Positions 9,979-18,747 of a stretch of DNA of 64,000 nt are shown one piece after another. Origin of the DNA: Ewingella americana (GTDB lineage: Bacteria > Pseudomonadota > Gammaproteobacteria > Enterobacterales > Enterobacteriaceae); contig NZ_RCZD01000003.1 of NCBI RefSeq assembly GCF_006438725.1, positions 400,601-464,600 on the forward strand, written 5' to 3'. The position numbers and the translations under genes are program-made. The notes under the pieces are model-generated. The model had not been told where the DNA came from. It saw only the letters and a list, made by a program, of their open reading frames with translations, and did no database searches. Each line of letters begins with the position of its first letter. Position 1 is the stretch's first letter.

Positions 9979-11562
9979 CTACTCTTCCGGCAGCACGTCG
10001 CCGCCGTTGGTCTCCAGCGTAAAGTGCATCAGTTCTTCAACCGACAGCGGCTTACTGTACAAATATCCCTGCAACAGTGTGACGCCGTGATTACGCAGGT
10101 ATTCAGCCTGCTGCACCGTCTCGACGCCTTCGGCCACGGTTTTCAGTTTTAGCTCTTCCGTCAGCTTCAGCACGGTATCCAGTACCGGGGCGATTAACGT
10201 GTTCTGGTCGATAGACATCACGAATCCACGGTCGATTTTCAGATAATCCAGCGTGAATTTCTCCAGATAAATCAGCGCACTGTGCCCAGTACCAAAGTCA
10301 TCTATCGCGATTTCAATACCCTGATGGCGCAGCCAGTTGAATTCCCGCAGGGCATTTTCGTTATCAATCATGCCGCGCTCGGTAATTTCAAACACAATCT
10401 GGAAGTGGTCTTCGGGCATGGCAGAAAGGAAATTCATCACATCATCGCGGAAGCTGACTTTGTTCATATGATGTGGAGAGATATTGATGCCGAATTTGGC
10501 CTTGAACGGCATCACCTGCTTAAGACGGTGCGCATCGGCCGCAGCTAACTGCATCATGCGCTGCGTCAGGGGCACAATCATGCCCTGTGACTCCGCGTAG
10601 CTGATGAAGATATCAGGCGGAATTCGTCCTTCAACGGGATGCTGCCAGCGCATCAGAGCTTCCAGACCGGCAACTTTCAGCGTTTGAGTTTCCATCACCG
10701 GCTGGTACTCGACAAAGAACTGGCCGTCTCTTAAACCGAGGATAATTTCCCGTTCCGGGTTGTGGCGGCTCACCAGAGTGAAATAGATCAGTGCGCCGAC
10801 CATCAGGCTCAAGAGTATTGCAGCCAGCAGGGTGAAGCGAATATTTTCACCGGTAATTTGCGGGGCATACAGACGCAAGGTGAACGGATAGTCCCCGACT
10901 TTTATTTCAGAATAGTGAGAGTCAGGCAGATTTTTTATCGGAATAAGTGTGGTGCTGATCGACGTCAGGGCGCTGTCGCCAATGATCAGAGCAAAGCCGT
11001 GATAGCCTTCATCATTCTGGGTAAAGAGTAGATAAGGTGAGAGCGTCAGCTCAATGGTGGCGAGGACGCCGTTGCCTGCGCTGTCGGGATCGCGATACCA
11101 GATAGCAATCACGGGCCGATTGGGGACAAAACGGGTGCCTTGTTCCAGCTGAATATCGAGGGGTTTATGCCAGTCAATTCTGGAGAAAATATCTTCGACA
11201 GTCAGTGTCATCTCGCCGGTGGCCGATGAGCAATACACCATACCTTCGCGCACCAGCAGAAATTCACGCACGCCCAGCGTCAGCGCGGCATCCCGGCTCA
11301 GTTGATCGCTGGCCATATCACAGCTTTTGTCCGGCATATGACCCAGACGCTTCATGGTATCGGTCAGGTTTTGCAAATATGTGGTGCTGAACTGGACAGT
11401 TCGCGCGCCAATCAGTTGTTGCTGTTGCTCATTCTTTAAAGCAATGACGTACAGGGTAGCGGCGCTGAAAACAAAAAAAAGCAGAGTGGCAGCAACAATA
11501 CTTTTAATCAGATAATTGCGTCTGGGTAAAACAGTGTGGGTGAGAGCCGATTTCAACCCCAT
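9979..11562 (-). CDS. pdeN: c-di-GMP phosphodiesterase with periplasmic CSS sensor and EAL domain (PdeN/Rtn)
   Basis: Membrane enzyme that hydrolyses cyclic-di-GMP. The N-terminal half has two transmembrane helices (near residues 20-40 and 250-270) bounding a periplasmic CSS-motif sensor with the diagnostic YCSSATGEM segment. In E. coli relatives this domain is regulated by disulphide formation. The C-terminal EAL domain carries EALMRW (the EAL signature), FEITER, and IDDFGTGHSALIYLEKFTLDYLKID, so the catalytic residues look intact. I prefer the ATG at 11562 because AAGG lies eight bases upstream; a GTG at 11577 is possible. Position upstream of yejA and sequence match E. coli rtn/pdeN. Confidence 0.93.
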   Translation of the reverse strand: MGLKSALTHTVLPRRNYLIKSIVAATLLFFVFSAATLYVIALKNEQQQQLIGARTVQFSTTYLQNLTDTMKRLGHMPDKSCDMASDQLSRDAALTLGVREFLLVREGMVYCSSATGEMTLTVEDIFSRIDWHKPLDIQLEQGTRFVPNRPVIAIWYRDPDSAGNGVLATIELTLSPYLLFTQNDEGYHGFALIIGDSALTSISTTLIPIKNLPDSHYSEIKVGDYPFTLRLYAPQITGENIRFTLLAAILLSLMVGALIYFTLVSRHNPEREIILGLRDGQFFVEYQPVMETQTLKVAGLEALMRWQHPVEGRIPPDIFISYAESQGMIVPLTQRMMQLAAADAHRLKQVMPFKAKFGINISPHHMNKVSFRDDVMNFLSAMPEDHFQIVFEITERGMIDNENALREFNWLRHQGIEIAIDDFGTGHSALIYLEKFTLDYLKIDRGFVMSIDQNTLIAPVLDTVLKLTEELKLKTVAEGVETVQQAEYLRNHGVTLLQGYLYSKPLSVEELMHFTLETNGGDVLPEE

Positions 11563-11674
11563 TTTATCAACCTTCACTCATGATGTTGCGGAAATAAAAG
11601 TATAACGTAAGGCGATGAATAGCAGTCATTAATTAAACTTTAGTGAGTTTTCAAAAAGGAAGTGGGCTCATAGG

Positions 11675-11708
11675 CAAAAAAAACGCCATCCGGGGATGAC
11701 GTTTTTTT
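11675..11708 (-). terminator. Rho-independent terminator after mepS
   Basis: Reading the minus strand, a stem of nine base pairs with one mismatch (arms 11683-11691 and 11694-11702) is followed by eight T residues. A seven-T run also lies on the plus-strand side, so it may work in both directions. It separates mepS from pdeN. Confidence 0.85.
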
Positions 11709-11746
11709 ATTCGCTTGGCTTAGGACAACAAGAGTGAGTGCTTTAT

Positions 11747-12331
11747 TTAGCTGTGTTCACCGCTCGCTAAAACACGTCTTGCTTCACGGAAACGCGCATT
11801 CCAATAAGTCTCTTTCAGGTTTGAAATCATCACACCGTTGCTGGTGGAGGCATGAACAAACTGATCGTTACCTAAATAAATACCGACGTGACGGCCTGTT
11901 GAGCCTGCACGGAACAGAACCAGATCGCCTGCACGCAGTTTAGTGCGCTGGATTTTCTTGCCCTTTTCTTCCTGTTCATAAGTCGAACGAGGTAAATCCA
12001 TACCAAATTGTTCGCGGAATGTTACCTGAACGAAGGCTGAGCAATCGATACCACGCTTGCTGTCACCACCTAACCGATAACGAACGCCTTTCCAGTCAGC
12101 ATACTGATCCATAATTTTGGATTTTACGTTGACGCTACGAACCATTGCTTCGAATTCATCCTGAGAGGCTTGCAGTAGAAGACCATCTTTGTCATTTACT
12201 GCACGCATATCAGTTTGCGCGCTTTCTGTGTTCGAAGAATGTATACCACTACACGCGGAGAGAATAATTGCCGCGCCAATCGCGGGAATTATCCGCGTGA
12301 TATATCTCAGAAACGGTTGAGACTTGACCAT
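11747..12331 (-). CDS. mepS: Murein DD-endopeptidase MepS (Spr), lipoprotein
   Basis: Outer-membrane lipoprotein hydrolase that cuts D-Ala-mDAP cross-links to let peptidoglycan expand. The 194-residue product starts [21 protein letters not shown], nearly identical to E. coli Spr, with a lipobox LSAC ending at Cys27. The NlpC/P60 domain contains the catalytic Cys97 (IDCSAF), His148 (GRHVGIYLG) and His160 (FVHAST). Single gene between lpxT and pdeN as in E. coli, with its own terminator downstream. In E. coli its level is set by NlpI/Prc proteolysis. Confidence 0.96.
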   Translation of the reverse strand: MVKSQPFLRYITRIIPAIGAAIILSACSGIHSSNTESAQTDMRAVNDKDGLLLQASQDEFEAMVRSVNVKSKIMDQYADWKGVRYRLGGDSKRGIDCSAFVQVTFREQFGMDLPRSTYEQEEKGKKIQRTKLRAGDLVLFRAGSTGRHVGIYLGNDQFVHASTSNGVMISNLKETYWNARFREARRVLASGEHS

Positions 12332-12780
12332 TATTATTGTTATCCCTTGATGTCCTTAACGATTAAATCGTTATAAATTGCCAAACGAAGCGAGACTACC
12401 TGCTGCAATCAGAGGCGGCAAACGCCTGGTCAGGGAAACGTGCGTTAGCGCACAATTTTCCTCGAATCAAGCCGTTTATGCCACATTTCTGTGCAAACGC
12501 ATTGGAGATTACCGTAATGAATAGGGGATTGCGAGAGGTTTTATGGGATTTTTTATATGAAATTGTGATGTAAAGTGATGTTAGCATTAATGTAATAAAT
12601 GATGATTGATATTTGTACGGCTTTAGAGCTAAACCGCCTCACAAGCGGCCTGCCAGACATAAATCCGCAAATGCTTTGCCATAAAATATCTTTAAAATAT
12701 GCTCGGTACTGCACAGAAAACATTACGGACCATAATAATTCGCTATGATTGCAAAAAATAATCATGGCCGTAAAAAAAGA
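12332..12780. promoter_or_regulatory. Intergenic region upstream of mepS
   Basis: About 450 bases between lpxT and mepS, both on the minus strand. It holds the mepS promoter and long 5' leader. Two short hairpins are visible: GTGCG-TTAG-CGCAC at 12439-12452, and CCGC/GCGG arms near 12631-12645. No convincing gene is present; short frames here lack family resemblance. Confidence 0.4.
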
Positions 12781-13482
12781 TTAACCCCGGCGTAATTTAG
12801 GGAGTTTATGATCCAGCCAGTTCACGAGCGCATCACTTGCGGGTGTCATTAACCACCAACTGGCCCCTGCCAGAACCACGGACATTGAACCTACCGCAAT
12901 ATCGGTAAACCAGTGCGCGCCAATCATCACCCGTGGCAATGAGAAGGTGATGGTGATCAACATCGCCATCGCAAACGCCCCTTTGCCCAGATAACGCAGC
13001 ATGAAGCAGCAAAATACCATCAGCATCATTCCGTGATCACCGGGGAAACTGTCGCCAGAAGCATCTTTGGTCGCAATACCCGTTAGCTGACTCACGCGGT
13101 TGACGCCCGGAAAGCTTAGCGATGGGCTTTTATGGCTGATGGGCAACAGATGTCCCAACTGGTTAAGTACCACTGCGGTTAGCAGCATTACCACACCAAT
13201 GATAATCATGCGGCGGCGTTCTGCGGTATCGCGCTTTATATAAAATGATAAATAGAGCAGCCCCATCACCAGCAGTGAAATACCGTCGAAAGCACGGTTA
13301 TTGGTGATGGCGACCAGGTGCAGAAAGGTGTCGCTGGTCGCCAGGTGTCGATTGAAATAGAAGAAAATAGAAGTATCTATCGGCAACCAAAAGCCGTGAT
13401 GGATGGGCAGGTAATACGATAGAAAAAGCGCAATGCCGAGGGCATTGCACAGCAGGATAGTGGGGAGGTTGCGGCGCCACAT
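12781..13482 (-). CDS. lpxT: Lipid A 1-diphosphate synthase LpxT (PAP2 family)
   Basis: Inner-membrane phosphotransferase that moves a phosphate from undecaprenyl pyrophosphate to lipid A. The 233-residue protein (E. coli 237) has several transmembrane helices and the PAP2 signature motifs GDSFPGDH (residues 143-150) and RVMIGAHWFTD (residues 184-194), each with its active-site histidine. The opening HGFWLPIDTSIFFYFNRHL matches the E. coli protein. It lies between yeiR and mepS as in E. coli, 60 bases after the yeiR stop. Confidence 0.95.
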   Translation of the reverse strand: MWRRNLPTILLCNALGIALFLSYYLPIHHGFWLPIDTSIFFYFNRHLATSDTFLHLVAITNNRAFDGISLLVMGLLYLSFYIKRDTAERRRMIIIGVVMLLTAVVLNQLGHLLPISHKSPSLSFPGVNRVSQLTGIATKDASGDSFPGDHGMMLMVFCCFMLRYLGKGAFAMAMLITITFSLPRVMIGAHWFTDIAVGSMSVVLAGASWWLMTPASDALVNWLDHKLPKLRRG

Positions 13483-13542
13483 AAGTAAAAACCTGTTTTT
13501 AGCGAATGTTAAGTATTTTAGAAAGGCGATACGTTAAGTTGT

Positions 13543-14517
13543 CTAACCTAAACGAATCTTCAACAAAGAAGATTGCAGTGCGTTCCATTGGGCCTCATCG
13601 CGTGTAATAAGCTCAATCCGGCTGTCCAGCGGAGCGACGGGTCGTGTCTCAATCTTCAAGTCCTGCCCTTGTCTGTTTACCAGCAGCGTGCCTTCTTTAA
13701 TGCGCATCACGCCTTTCACGCGTTCTACCGGCATCAGACGTACCCAGTCGAGCAACGCCACGGTATCGAATACCGTTTCCCCATCGAAAATCCAGCCACA
13801 GCTTGAATAACCGTCAGCCTGATTCAGCGCCCTGCGCCAGCGCTGATTACCTGGCAGGCTCAGCGCTGCCAGCCCGCGTGGTGAGGCATGGGCATGGTGG
13901 TGCGTACCGTCCGGTAATGGAGCCTGATTAAGGCGCGGTCGATCCAGCAGGTTTATGTCGATAGCGCCATGCGAGGCGATCACCACCTCGCGATTCGCGG
14001 CCCACTGGCTTTGCCAGACAGTCAGCGCCTGATGGTCTTGATCTGAATAGGCGTCGGTTTTGTTGGCCACGATCACGTCAGCAGCTGCCAGCTGATCGCG
14101 GAAGTTTTCATTCTCCACGGTGCGCTGATCGCTGAGATTACGGGCGTCAAGCAAGCACAGCGACGCATTGAGCGTCAACCAGTTGTTGTAAATCTCAGAG
14201 GTCAGTAAAGAAAGGATTTGCTTCGGATGACCAAGGCCGGTCGGTTCGATCAGCAGACGATCGGGGCGGGTCTGCTGTAATAACATATTCAGTCCGACCT
14301 GCATCGGCAGTCCGTTTACGCAACACATGCAGCCGCCGGGGATCTCTTTGAGCACAGCACCGCTGTCTGCCAGAAGCGCACCATCAATACCCACTTCGCC
14401 GAATTCATTAACCAGAACGGCCCACTTTTCGCCATCTGGTTTTTGCGCCAGTAAATGGCGAATGGTCGTGGTTTTGCCACTGCCAAGAAAACCGGTAATG
14501 AGATTGGTTTTGGTCAT
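13543..14517 (-). CDS. yeiR: Zinc-binding COG0523-family GTPase YeiR
   Basis: G3E-family metallochaperone-type GTPase; E. coli YeiR binds zinc and hydrolyses GTP. The 324-residue product has Walker A GFLGSGKTT (residues 9-17), the family-defining metal-binding CxCC motif as GGCMCC (Cys63, Cys65, Cys66), the G4 motif NKTD (152-155) and a histidine-rich segment THHHAHA in the second half, then the CobW C-terminal domain. It is the first gene on the minus strand of a divergent intergenic region. I see no definite Zur box upstream. Confidence 0.93.
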   Translation of the reverse strand: MTKTNLITGFLGSGKTTTIRHLLAQKPDGEKWAVLVNEFGEVGIDGALLADSGAVLKEIPGGCMCCVNGLPMQVGLNMLLQQTRPDRLLIEPTGLGHPKQILSLLTSEIYNNWLTLNASLCLLDARNLSDQRTVENENFRDQLAAADVIVANKTDAYSDQDHQALTVWQSQWAANREVVIASHGAIDINLLDRPRLNQAPLPDGTHHHAHASPRGLAALSLPGNQRWRRALNQADGYSSCGWIFDGETVFDTVALLDWVRLMPVERVKGVMRIKEGTLLVNRQGQDLKIETRPVAPLDSRIELITRDEAQWNALQSSLLKIRLG

Positions 14518-14575
14518 CGAAAACTCCCTTTTTATAGCACGCTTCGTATCGTATTGAAAATGTTGTTATTTTTTG

Positions 14576-14600
14576 TTTTTCGACTTTTTTAGTCGAAAAA
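14576..14600. repeat. Perfect 10-bp inverted repeat between yeiR and the fimbrial-like gene
   Basis: Arms TTTTTCGACT (14576-14585) and AGTCGAAAAA (14591-14600) pair perfectly around a TTTTT loop. Because the region is divergent, this is either an operator-like palindrome or a structured leader of yeiR rather than an ordinary terminator. Confidence 0.6.
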
Positions 14601-14783
14601 GAAGATCAATAAGATGCCGTTTACGCTCAAGGAAATCCACTTCTGCGCCGATGAGAAAGTATCAACCGCACGTTGTGTTGTTATTACTCAGGACCCTCTT
14701 ACTTTCGTGATAAGAAATTTCCGTCCCTTTTTGTGAAGTTATTCTAATGTTAATGATGAGTAAACAACGGTAACGAGGTAACC

Positions 14784-15092
14784 ATGAACAGATTAGCGAT
14801 GCTCCTGTTTTTTGGATTTTGTACCTCAGGGATGACGCAGGCGGCAGTAAACCCTTCATCGGGTACTATCCATTTCTACGGTGCCATAGTAGAAGACGCG
14901 TGCAGCTTAAATACAACTCAAAACAATGTCACAACCCGTTGTTTTCGTGATGGAAAAGATATCATTCAGACTCGAACTTTAGCGACCGGTAATCTGCCAA
15001 ATTTTTCTTTACCCAAGTCCCTGGGGCGCGTGACGACACAGTATATCAACAACAATCCTCATCTGGCCGTTATGACCGTGGCGTATAACTGA
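14784..15092 (+). CDS. Small secreted type 1 fimbrial-like protein
   Basis: A 102-residue exported protein. It has a Sec signal peptide (MNRLAMLLFFGFCTSGMTQA) and then an opening typical of fimbrial subunits (SGTIHFYGAIVEDAC), with two cysteines about 18 residues apart that could form the usual pilin disulphide. It is much shorter than a full pilin (150-180 residues) and stops after one beta-rich segment, so it may be a stand-alone adapter or a relic. GAGG lies before the ATG. No chaperone or usher gene is nearby. Family resemblance is inferred from the N-terminal motif only. Confidence 0.6.
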   Translation: MNRLAMLLFFGFCTSGMTQAAVNPSSGTIHFYGAIVEDACSLNTTQNNVTTRCFRDGKDIIQTRTLATGNLPNFSLPKSLGRVTTQYINNNPHLAVMTVAYN

Positions 15093-15121
15093 GCCGCGTA
15101 AATAAGTTATCTTGCTAATCA

Positions 15122-15149
15122 ATGGCGCAGGGCTGTTTCTCTGCGCCAT
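15122..15149. other. Hairpin downstream of the fimbrial-like gene
   Basis: Arms ATGGCGCAG (15122-15130) and CTGCGCCAT (15141-15149) pair perfectly around a ten-base loop. No T run follows on the plus strand, so it is only a possible terminator or mRNA-stabilising stem. Confidence 0.5.
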
Positions 15150-15173
15150 AAATGGTCTGACACGTTGTTGTTT

Positions 15174-15186
15174 TTGGCCTATCCAA
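15174..15186. promoter_or_regulatory. Candidate GntR operator (TTGG-N5-CCAA) upstream of the regulator gene
   Basis: TTGGCCTATCCAA has the same TTGG-N5-CCAA arms as the stronger site upstream of yeiQ at 17668-17680. FadR-type GntR proteins bind short palindromes of this kind. It lies about 145 bases before the regulator start. Confidence 0.35.
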
Positions 15187-15296
15187 TGTTGACCCCACCG
15201 ACACTTTCCAGCCCCTGAACGCGACACACCTTCAGCGCGTGATATACTTTAGCCTCGTTTTTCCGGCATTAAGCGATGGTGTTCCGCGCTTTATTT

Positions 15297-15308
15297 GCCT
15301 GACCAATT
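15297..15308. promoter_or_regulatory. Candidate autoregulatory operator upstream of the GntR gene
   Basis: GCCTGACCAATT is the exact reverse complement of a 12-base block at 17666-17677 upstream of yeiQ. It ends 21 bases before the regulator start codon, a position suited to repression. Confidence 0.5.
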
Positions 15309-15329
15309 CCTTATTTTCAGGACGATGTA

Positions 15330-16061
15330 ATGCGACTTTATCAGGAGATCGGCGGAAAATTACGCAGCGCAATAGAAGCAGGTGATTACCTGGTCGGCGA
15401 CCGGCTACCGCCAGAGAGGGACATTGCTGAAACCTTTTCGGTCAGCCGCAGCGTGGTGCGTGAAGCGTTAATCATGCTGGAACTGGAGAAGAGAGTTGAA
15501 GTGCGCAAAGGTTCAGGCGTCTATGTGCTTCCACGTCAGCCTGAGGCCAATATATTTCGCGGCGACACCGGATATGGACCGTTCGAACTTTTGCAGGCCA
15601 GACAACTGTTAGAAAGTGAAGTGGCGGCCTTTGCGGCAATGCAGGCCACCAAAAATGATATTCTCAAAATGCGCGATGCCATCGATCAGGAACGCGGGTT
15701 TATTGAGCGTGGAGAAGTGGATGAAACTGCCGACGAGTTATTCCACACTTTACTGGCACAGGCTTCGCAAAATAGTGTGCTGGCGAATATGGTGGTGGAT
15801 TTGTGGCAAATCCGTAAAGGCAGCGCGATGTGGCAAGGTATTCAGCAGCACGTTGGCAAGAGCGACCATGGCCAGCAGTGGCTGCTGGACCATCAGAAAA
15901 TTTTGCAGGCCATATTGAGGCGTGACCCAAAAGCGGCCAAACAAGCGATGTGGCAGCATTTGGAAAACGTGAAAATCATGCTGCTGGAAGTCTCCGATGC
16001 CGAAGACCCGGCATTCGACGGTTTTCTGTTTGAATCCATACCTGCGGTTTTGAACAAATAA
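15330..16061 (+). CDS. GntR-family (FadR/UxuR type) transcriptional regulator
   Basis: DNA-binding repressor, 243 residues. The N-terminal winged helix (LYQEIGGKLRSAIEAGDYLVGDRLPPERDIAETFSVSRS... to about residue 70) closely resembles E. coli UxuR/ExuR, including PPERDIAE and SRSVVREALIMLEL. The C-terminal all-helical FCD domain (DELFHTLLAQASQN; LLDHQKILQAILRRDP) normally binds a small carboxylate ligand. It is convergent with yeiQ, a mannonate-oxidoreductase-like gene, so a hexuronate-type ligand is a reasonable inference. E. coli has no regulator at this spot. RBS AGGACG is at 15319-15324. Confidence 0.88.
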   Translation: MRLYQEIGGKLRSAIEAGDYLVGDRLPPERDIAETFSVSRSVVREALIMLELEKRVEVRKGSGVYVLPRQPEANIFRGDTGYGPFELLQARQLLESEVAAFAAMQATKNDILKMRDAIDQERGFIERGEVDETADELFHTLLAQASQNSVLANMVVDLWQIRKGSAMWQGIQQHVGKSDHGQQWLLDHQKILQAILRRDPKAAKQAMWQHLENVKIMLLEVSDAEDPAFDGFLFESIPAVLNK

Positions 16062-16091
16062 AGGCTGCCGGTGGCAGCCTTCAGAAGAGAC
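16061..16091. terminator. Convergent terminator between the GntR gene and yeiQ
   Basis: A nine-pair stem AAGGCTGCC/GGCAGCCTT (16061-16069, 16073-16081) starts within the regulator stop. A second small inverted pair (AGAGAC...GTCTCT) follows. The minus strand side ends in a modest T-rich stretch, so it best serves yeiQ. Confidence 0.7.
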
Positions 16092-16107
16092 ACAATACAA
16101 GTCTCTC

Positions 16108-17577
16108 TTAACTGACCAACAAGGCGACGCTCTGTTTAGCACCGTTTGCCTGCAGGCTGGCATAGGCCTGCTGAATGGCATTCACGGCTTTCACGTTTTG
16201 CGGCAACTGCTCACCAAATACTGAGGTTAACGCCAGCAGGGCGTTGACTCTCGCTTCGCCGTCTTGCGTAGATGCGACAATTTCTGCCAGTTGTTTGGCC
16301 ATCGGATCTTTGATGTCAATTGCTGCGCCAGCATCATCGACACCCCCGACGTAACGTATCCATCCTGCCACACCCAGCGCCAGACACGCAAAGGGCCCCC
16401 CGTTGGCAAGATGCCAGCGCACTGAGTCGAGCATACGCTGCGGCAGTTTCATCGTGCCGTCCATGGCAATTTGCCAGGTGCGGTGTTTGAGCGCCGTATT
16501 ACAATATCGGGCGATGAGGCTATCGGCATAGGCTTGCAAATCTACGCCCTTAACGCTCAGCGTCGGTGCCTGCTCCTCTAACATCAGGCGATGTGCTGCC
16601 TGCTTGTAATGGCTATCTTCCATGCATTCATTGATGTACTGATAACCTGCCAGATAGCCGAGATACGCCAGAAACGAATGACTGCCGTTGAGCATGCGCA
16701 ACTTCATCTGTTCGAAAGGGAGTACGTCGGCCACTAGCTGAGCACCGACGTCCTCCCAGGCAGGACGCCCGGCGACAAAATTGTCTTCCACCACCCACTG
16801 AATGAACGGTTCACAGGCGATGCCACAAGGGTCAGCAACGCCTCCCAGTGCGGTAGTGATCTCCTGCAAGGTATCTTCAGTGGCAGCCGGGACAATACGA
16901 TCAACCATGGTGCTCGGGAAGGTCACGTTGCTGCTGATCCATTCAGCGAGTTCGACAGAACGGGCAGTGGCCATACCCAGAATCGCTTTTTTCACCACGT
17001 GGCCGTTTTCCGGGATGTTGTCGCAAGACAGAACGGTAAAGCCCGGCAGGCCGCGCTGATGGCGTATCCGTAGTGCCTCAACCAGAACCCCCGGTGCCGT
17101 AGACGGGGCATGCTCACCGGTTAAGTCCTGTTGGATTTGCGGATGGTTCAGGTCCAGTTCGCCGCTGCCAGGCTCAATGCAATAGCCCTTTTCAGTGACC
17201 GTCAGTGACACAATGGCCACCTGAGGTTCGGCCATTTTTTCGATAATCGCTTGCAGACCGTCAACACTGCCATGCATGGACTCATGTACGGAACCCACCA
17301 CGATGGCCTGGTTTCCTTCTGCCCCTTTTTCCAGCACGGTGAAGAGGTGATCCTGCCGTTGCAGGGACTGAATCAAAGAAGGGTCACCGAACAGGCTGAT
17401 TTCACAAAACCCCCAGTCTCCGCCTTGTTGATTGAGCACACGGTCGGTCAGTAACGCTTGATGCGCCCGGTGAAAAGCCCCGAAGCCAAGATGCACAATG
17501 CGGGTTTTCAACAGACTGCGATCGTACTTCGGTAATTGCACACCGGCAGGCAGTGATTCTGTGACGATAGTTTTCAT
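16108..17577 (-). CDS. yeiQ: Mannonate/mannitol dehydrogenase-family oxidoreductase YeiQ
   Basis: Predicted NAD-dependent polyol/hexuronate oxidoreductase of the long-chain mannitol dehydrogenase family. From the ATG at 17577 (GGAG six bases upstream) the product is 489 residues, against 488 in E. coli YeiQ, and shares the N-terminal RIVHLGFGAFHRAHQALLTDRVL nucleotide-binding segment. The C-terminal catalytic region has the family lysine and asparagine/histidine pattern in MKLRMLNGSHSFLAYLGYLAG. The substrate of YeiQ is not firmly known; D-mannonate/fructuronate is the usual guess. A palindromic GntR-type operator candidate lies about 90 bases upstream. Confidence 0.93.
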   Translation of the reverse strand: MKTIVTESLPAGVQLPKYDRSLLKTRIVHLGFGAFHRAHQALLTDRVLNQQGGDWGFCEISLFGDPSLIQSLQRQDHLFTVLEKGAEGNQAIVVGSVHESMHGSVDGLQAIIEKMAEPQVAIVSLTVTEKGYCIEPGSGELDLNHPQIQQDLTGEHAPSTAPGVLVEALRIRHQRGLPGFTVLSCDNIPENGHVVKKAILGMATARSVELAEWISSNVTFPSTMVDRIVPAATEDTLQEITTALGGVADPCGIACEPFIQWVVEDNFVAGRPAWEDVGAQLVADVLPFEQMKLRMLNGSHSFLAYLGYLAGYQYINECMEDSHYKQAAHRLMLEEQAPTLSVKGVDLQAYADSLIARYCNTALKHRTWQIAMDGTMKLPQRMLDSVRWHLANGGPFACLALGVAGWIRYVGGVDDAGAAIDIKDPMAKQLAEIVASTQDGEARVNALLALTSVFGEQLPQNVKAVNAIQQAYASLQANGAKQSVALLVS

Positions 17578-17665
17578 ACACAACTCCATAACGTTATACC
17601 CGTGTTACTTCCAGTTGCTGGTACGTTGACTGCGACTCGAATGACTCAGGATAGAGAACAGTGAT

Positions 17666-17680
17666 AATTGGTCAGGCCAA
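17666..17680. promoter_or_regulatory. Candidate operator for the adjacent GntR regulator, upstream of yeiQ
   Basis: The palindrome TTGGTCAGGCCAA (17668-17680) differs by one base from the FadR-type pattern TGGTCnGACCA. Its block AATTGGTCAGGC recurs, inverted, just before the GntR gene at 15297-15308. This links the two genes as one small regulon. Confidence 0.55.
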
Positions 17681-17866
17681 AAATGAGTTTGTATTAAGCG
17701 TTGTGCGGCAAGCGGTCTTGCTGGCGGCATTTCAGTCATAAAACAGGCTTTAGAGTGTAAAGTCATATGACAGAAATGAAAATTGGTTAGTCCAGATTCG
17801 CGTCACTTTTGTGAGACAGATCGAAAGAGATGGCGTTTTGGGTAAGTTTTCACGTCAATAAAGGCG

Positions 17867-17892
17867 ATAAAAAAGAGCGCCAGAGCGCTCTT
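17867..17892 (-). terminator. Rho-independent terminator after yeiP
   Basis: On the minus strand, eight paired bases (arms at 17873-17880 and 17885-17892, AAGAGCGC/GCGCTCTT) around a four-base loop are followed by six T residues. Confidence 0.88.
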
Positions 17893-17919
17893 AGTCAAAA
17901 TCAGTGATGGGAATCTGAC

Positions 17920-18492
17920 TTAGTCAGCACGGCCCATATAACGGCGTTCTGCAATATGAATGCGAATTTTGTCGCCTTGGCTCAGGTATTCCGGTACCTG
18001 AATGCTCAGGCCGGTGCTCATTACCGCGGGTTTGTTACGTGCACTGGCGGATGCCCCTTTAATACCTGGCGCTGTTTCTACAATTTCCAGATCGACCGTC
18101 TGCGGCATTTCCAGTGCCAGAAGTTGGCTATCGAGCGTCAACACTTGCATGCCCTGCAGACCTTCCTCAGGAATGAACAGCAGTTCTTCTTCGATTTGCG
18201 CCTTATTGAAGGTGAACGGCGTAAAATCTTCGTCATCCATAAAGATATATTCATCACCGTCGACGTAGGAGAAGTTCACCCGGCGGCGGGTCAGGGTGAC
18301 GGTATCGAGGATGTCGTCGCCTTTAAAACGCTCTTCAACTTTCCCGCCAGTACGCACATCAGCAAAGCGCATTTTATACAGGGTGCTGGCACCGCGTGCG
18401 CTCGGGCTTTGAACATCGATGTCTTTTACCAGCAGCAGTTTACCGTCATAGTTAACGACAAAACCGCGTTTAATTTCGTTAGCACGTGCCAT
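17920..18492 (-). CDS. yeiP: Elongation factor P-like protein YeiP (EfpL)
   Basis: Paralogue of EF-P that relieves ribosome stalling at certain sequences. The ATG at 18492 ([25 protein letters not shown]) gives 190 residues, the E. coli length; the frame extends to 18561, but those extra residues are not family sequence. Three beta-barrel domains are recognisable, ending IPV-like [28 protein letters not shown]. The loop that carries the modified lysine in EF-P reads SPSARGAST here, with no lysine at the tip, as usual for YeiP. Confidence 0.95.
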   Translation of the reverse strand: MARANEIKRGFVVNYDGKLLLVKDIDVQSPSARGASTLYKMRFADVRTGGKVEERFKGDDILDTVTLTRRRVNFSYVDGDEYIFMDDEDFTPFTFNKAQIEEELLFIPEEGLQGMQVLTLDSQLLALEMPQTVDLEIVETAPGIKGASASARNKPAVMSTGLSIQVPEYLSQGDKIRIHIAERRYMGRAD

Positions 18493-18747
18493 ATAAATAC
18501 CTGTCCACAAAGAAGAGAAAATATTTTGCGACACGTTACTCGCGACGCAGATTTCAGGCAAGCGTCTCGCACAAAAAGAGTGATGGAAAGCCCGCTGCCG
18601 CGCTGTTTGTTAACGCAATACTGTTTTGCGTTGCGCTCATTAAAAGTAAGCGTAGCCAATAAGTTTCAATGAGGGAATATTTCACTGGTGACGCTTCGGG
18701 GCATTCTGTTATTGTCGCGCCTCACTAAAAGCCTGTCGGAGGCGCTG

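Larger units (their letters stand above)
17578..17919. promoter_or_regulatory. Intergenic region between yeiP and yeiQ
   Basis: About 340 bases holding the yeiQ promoter with its operator candidate, and, at the other end, the yeiP terminator. No open frame looks real. Confidence 0.5.

Noticed and set aside
14521..14580. Possible Zur site upstream of yeiR
   Set aside because: The AT-rich sequence lacks the two-fold symmetry of Zur boxes.
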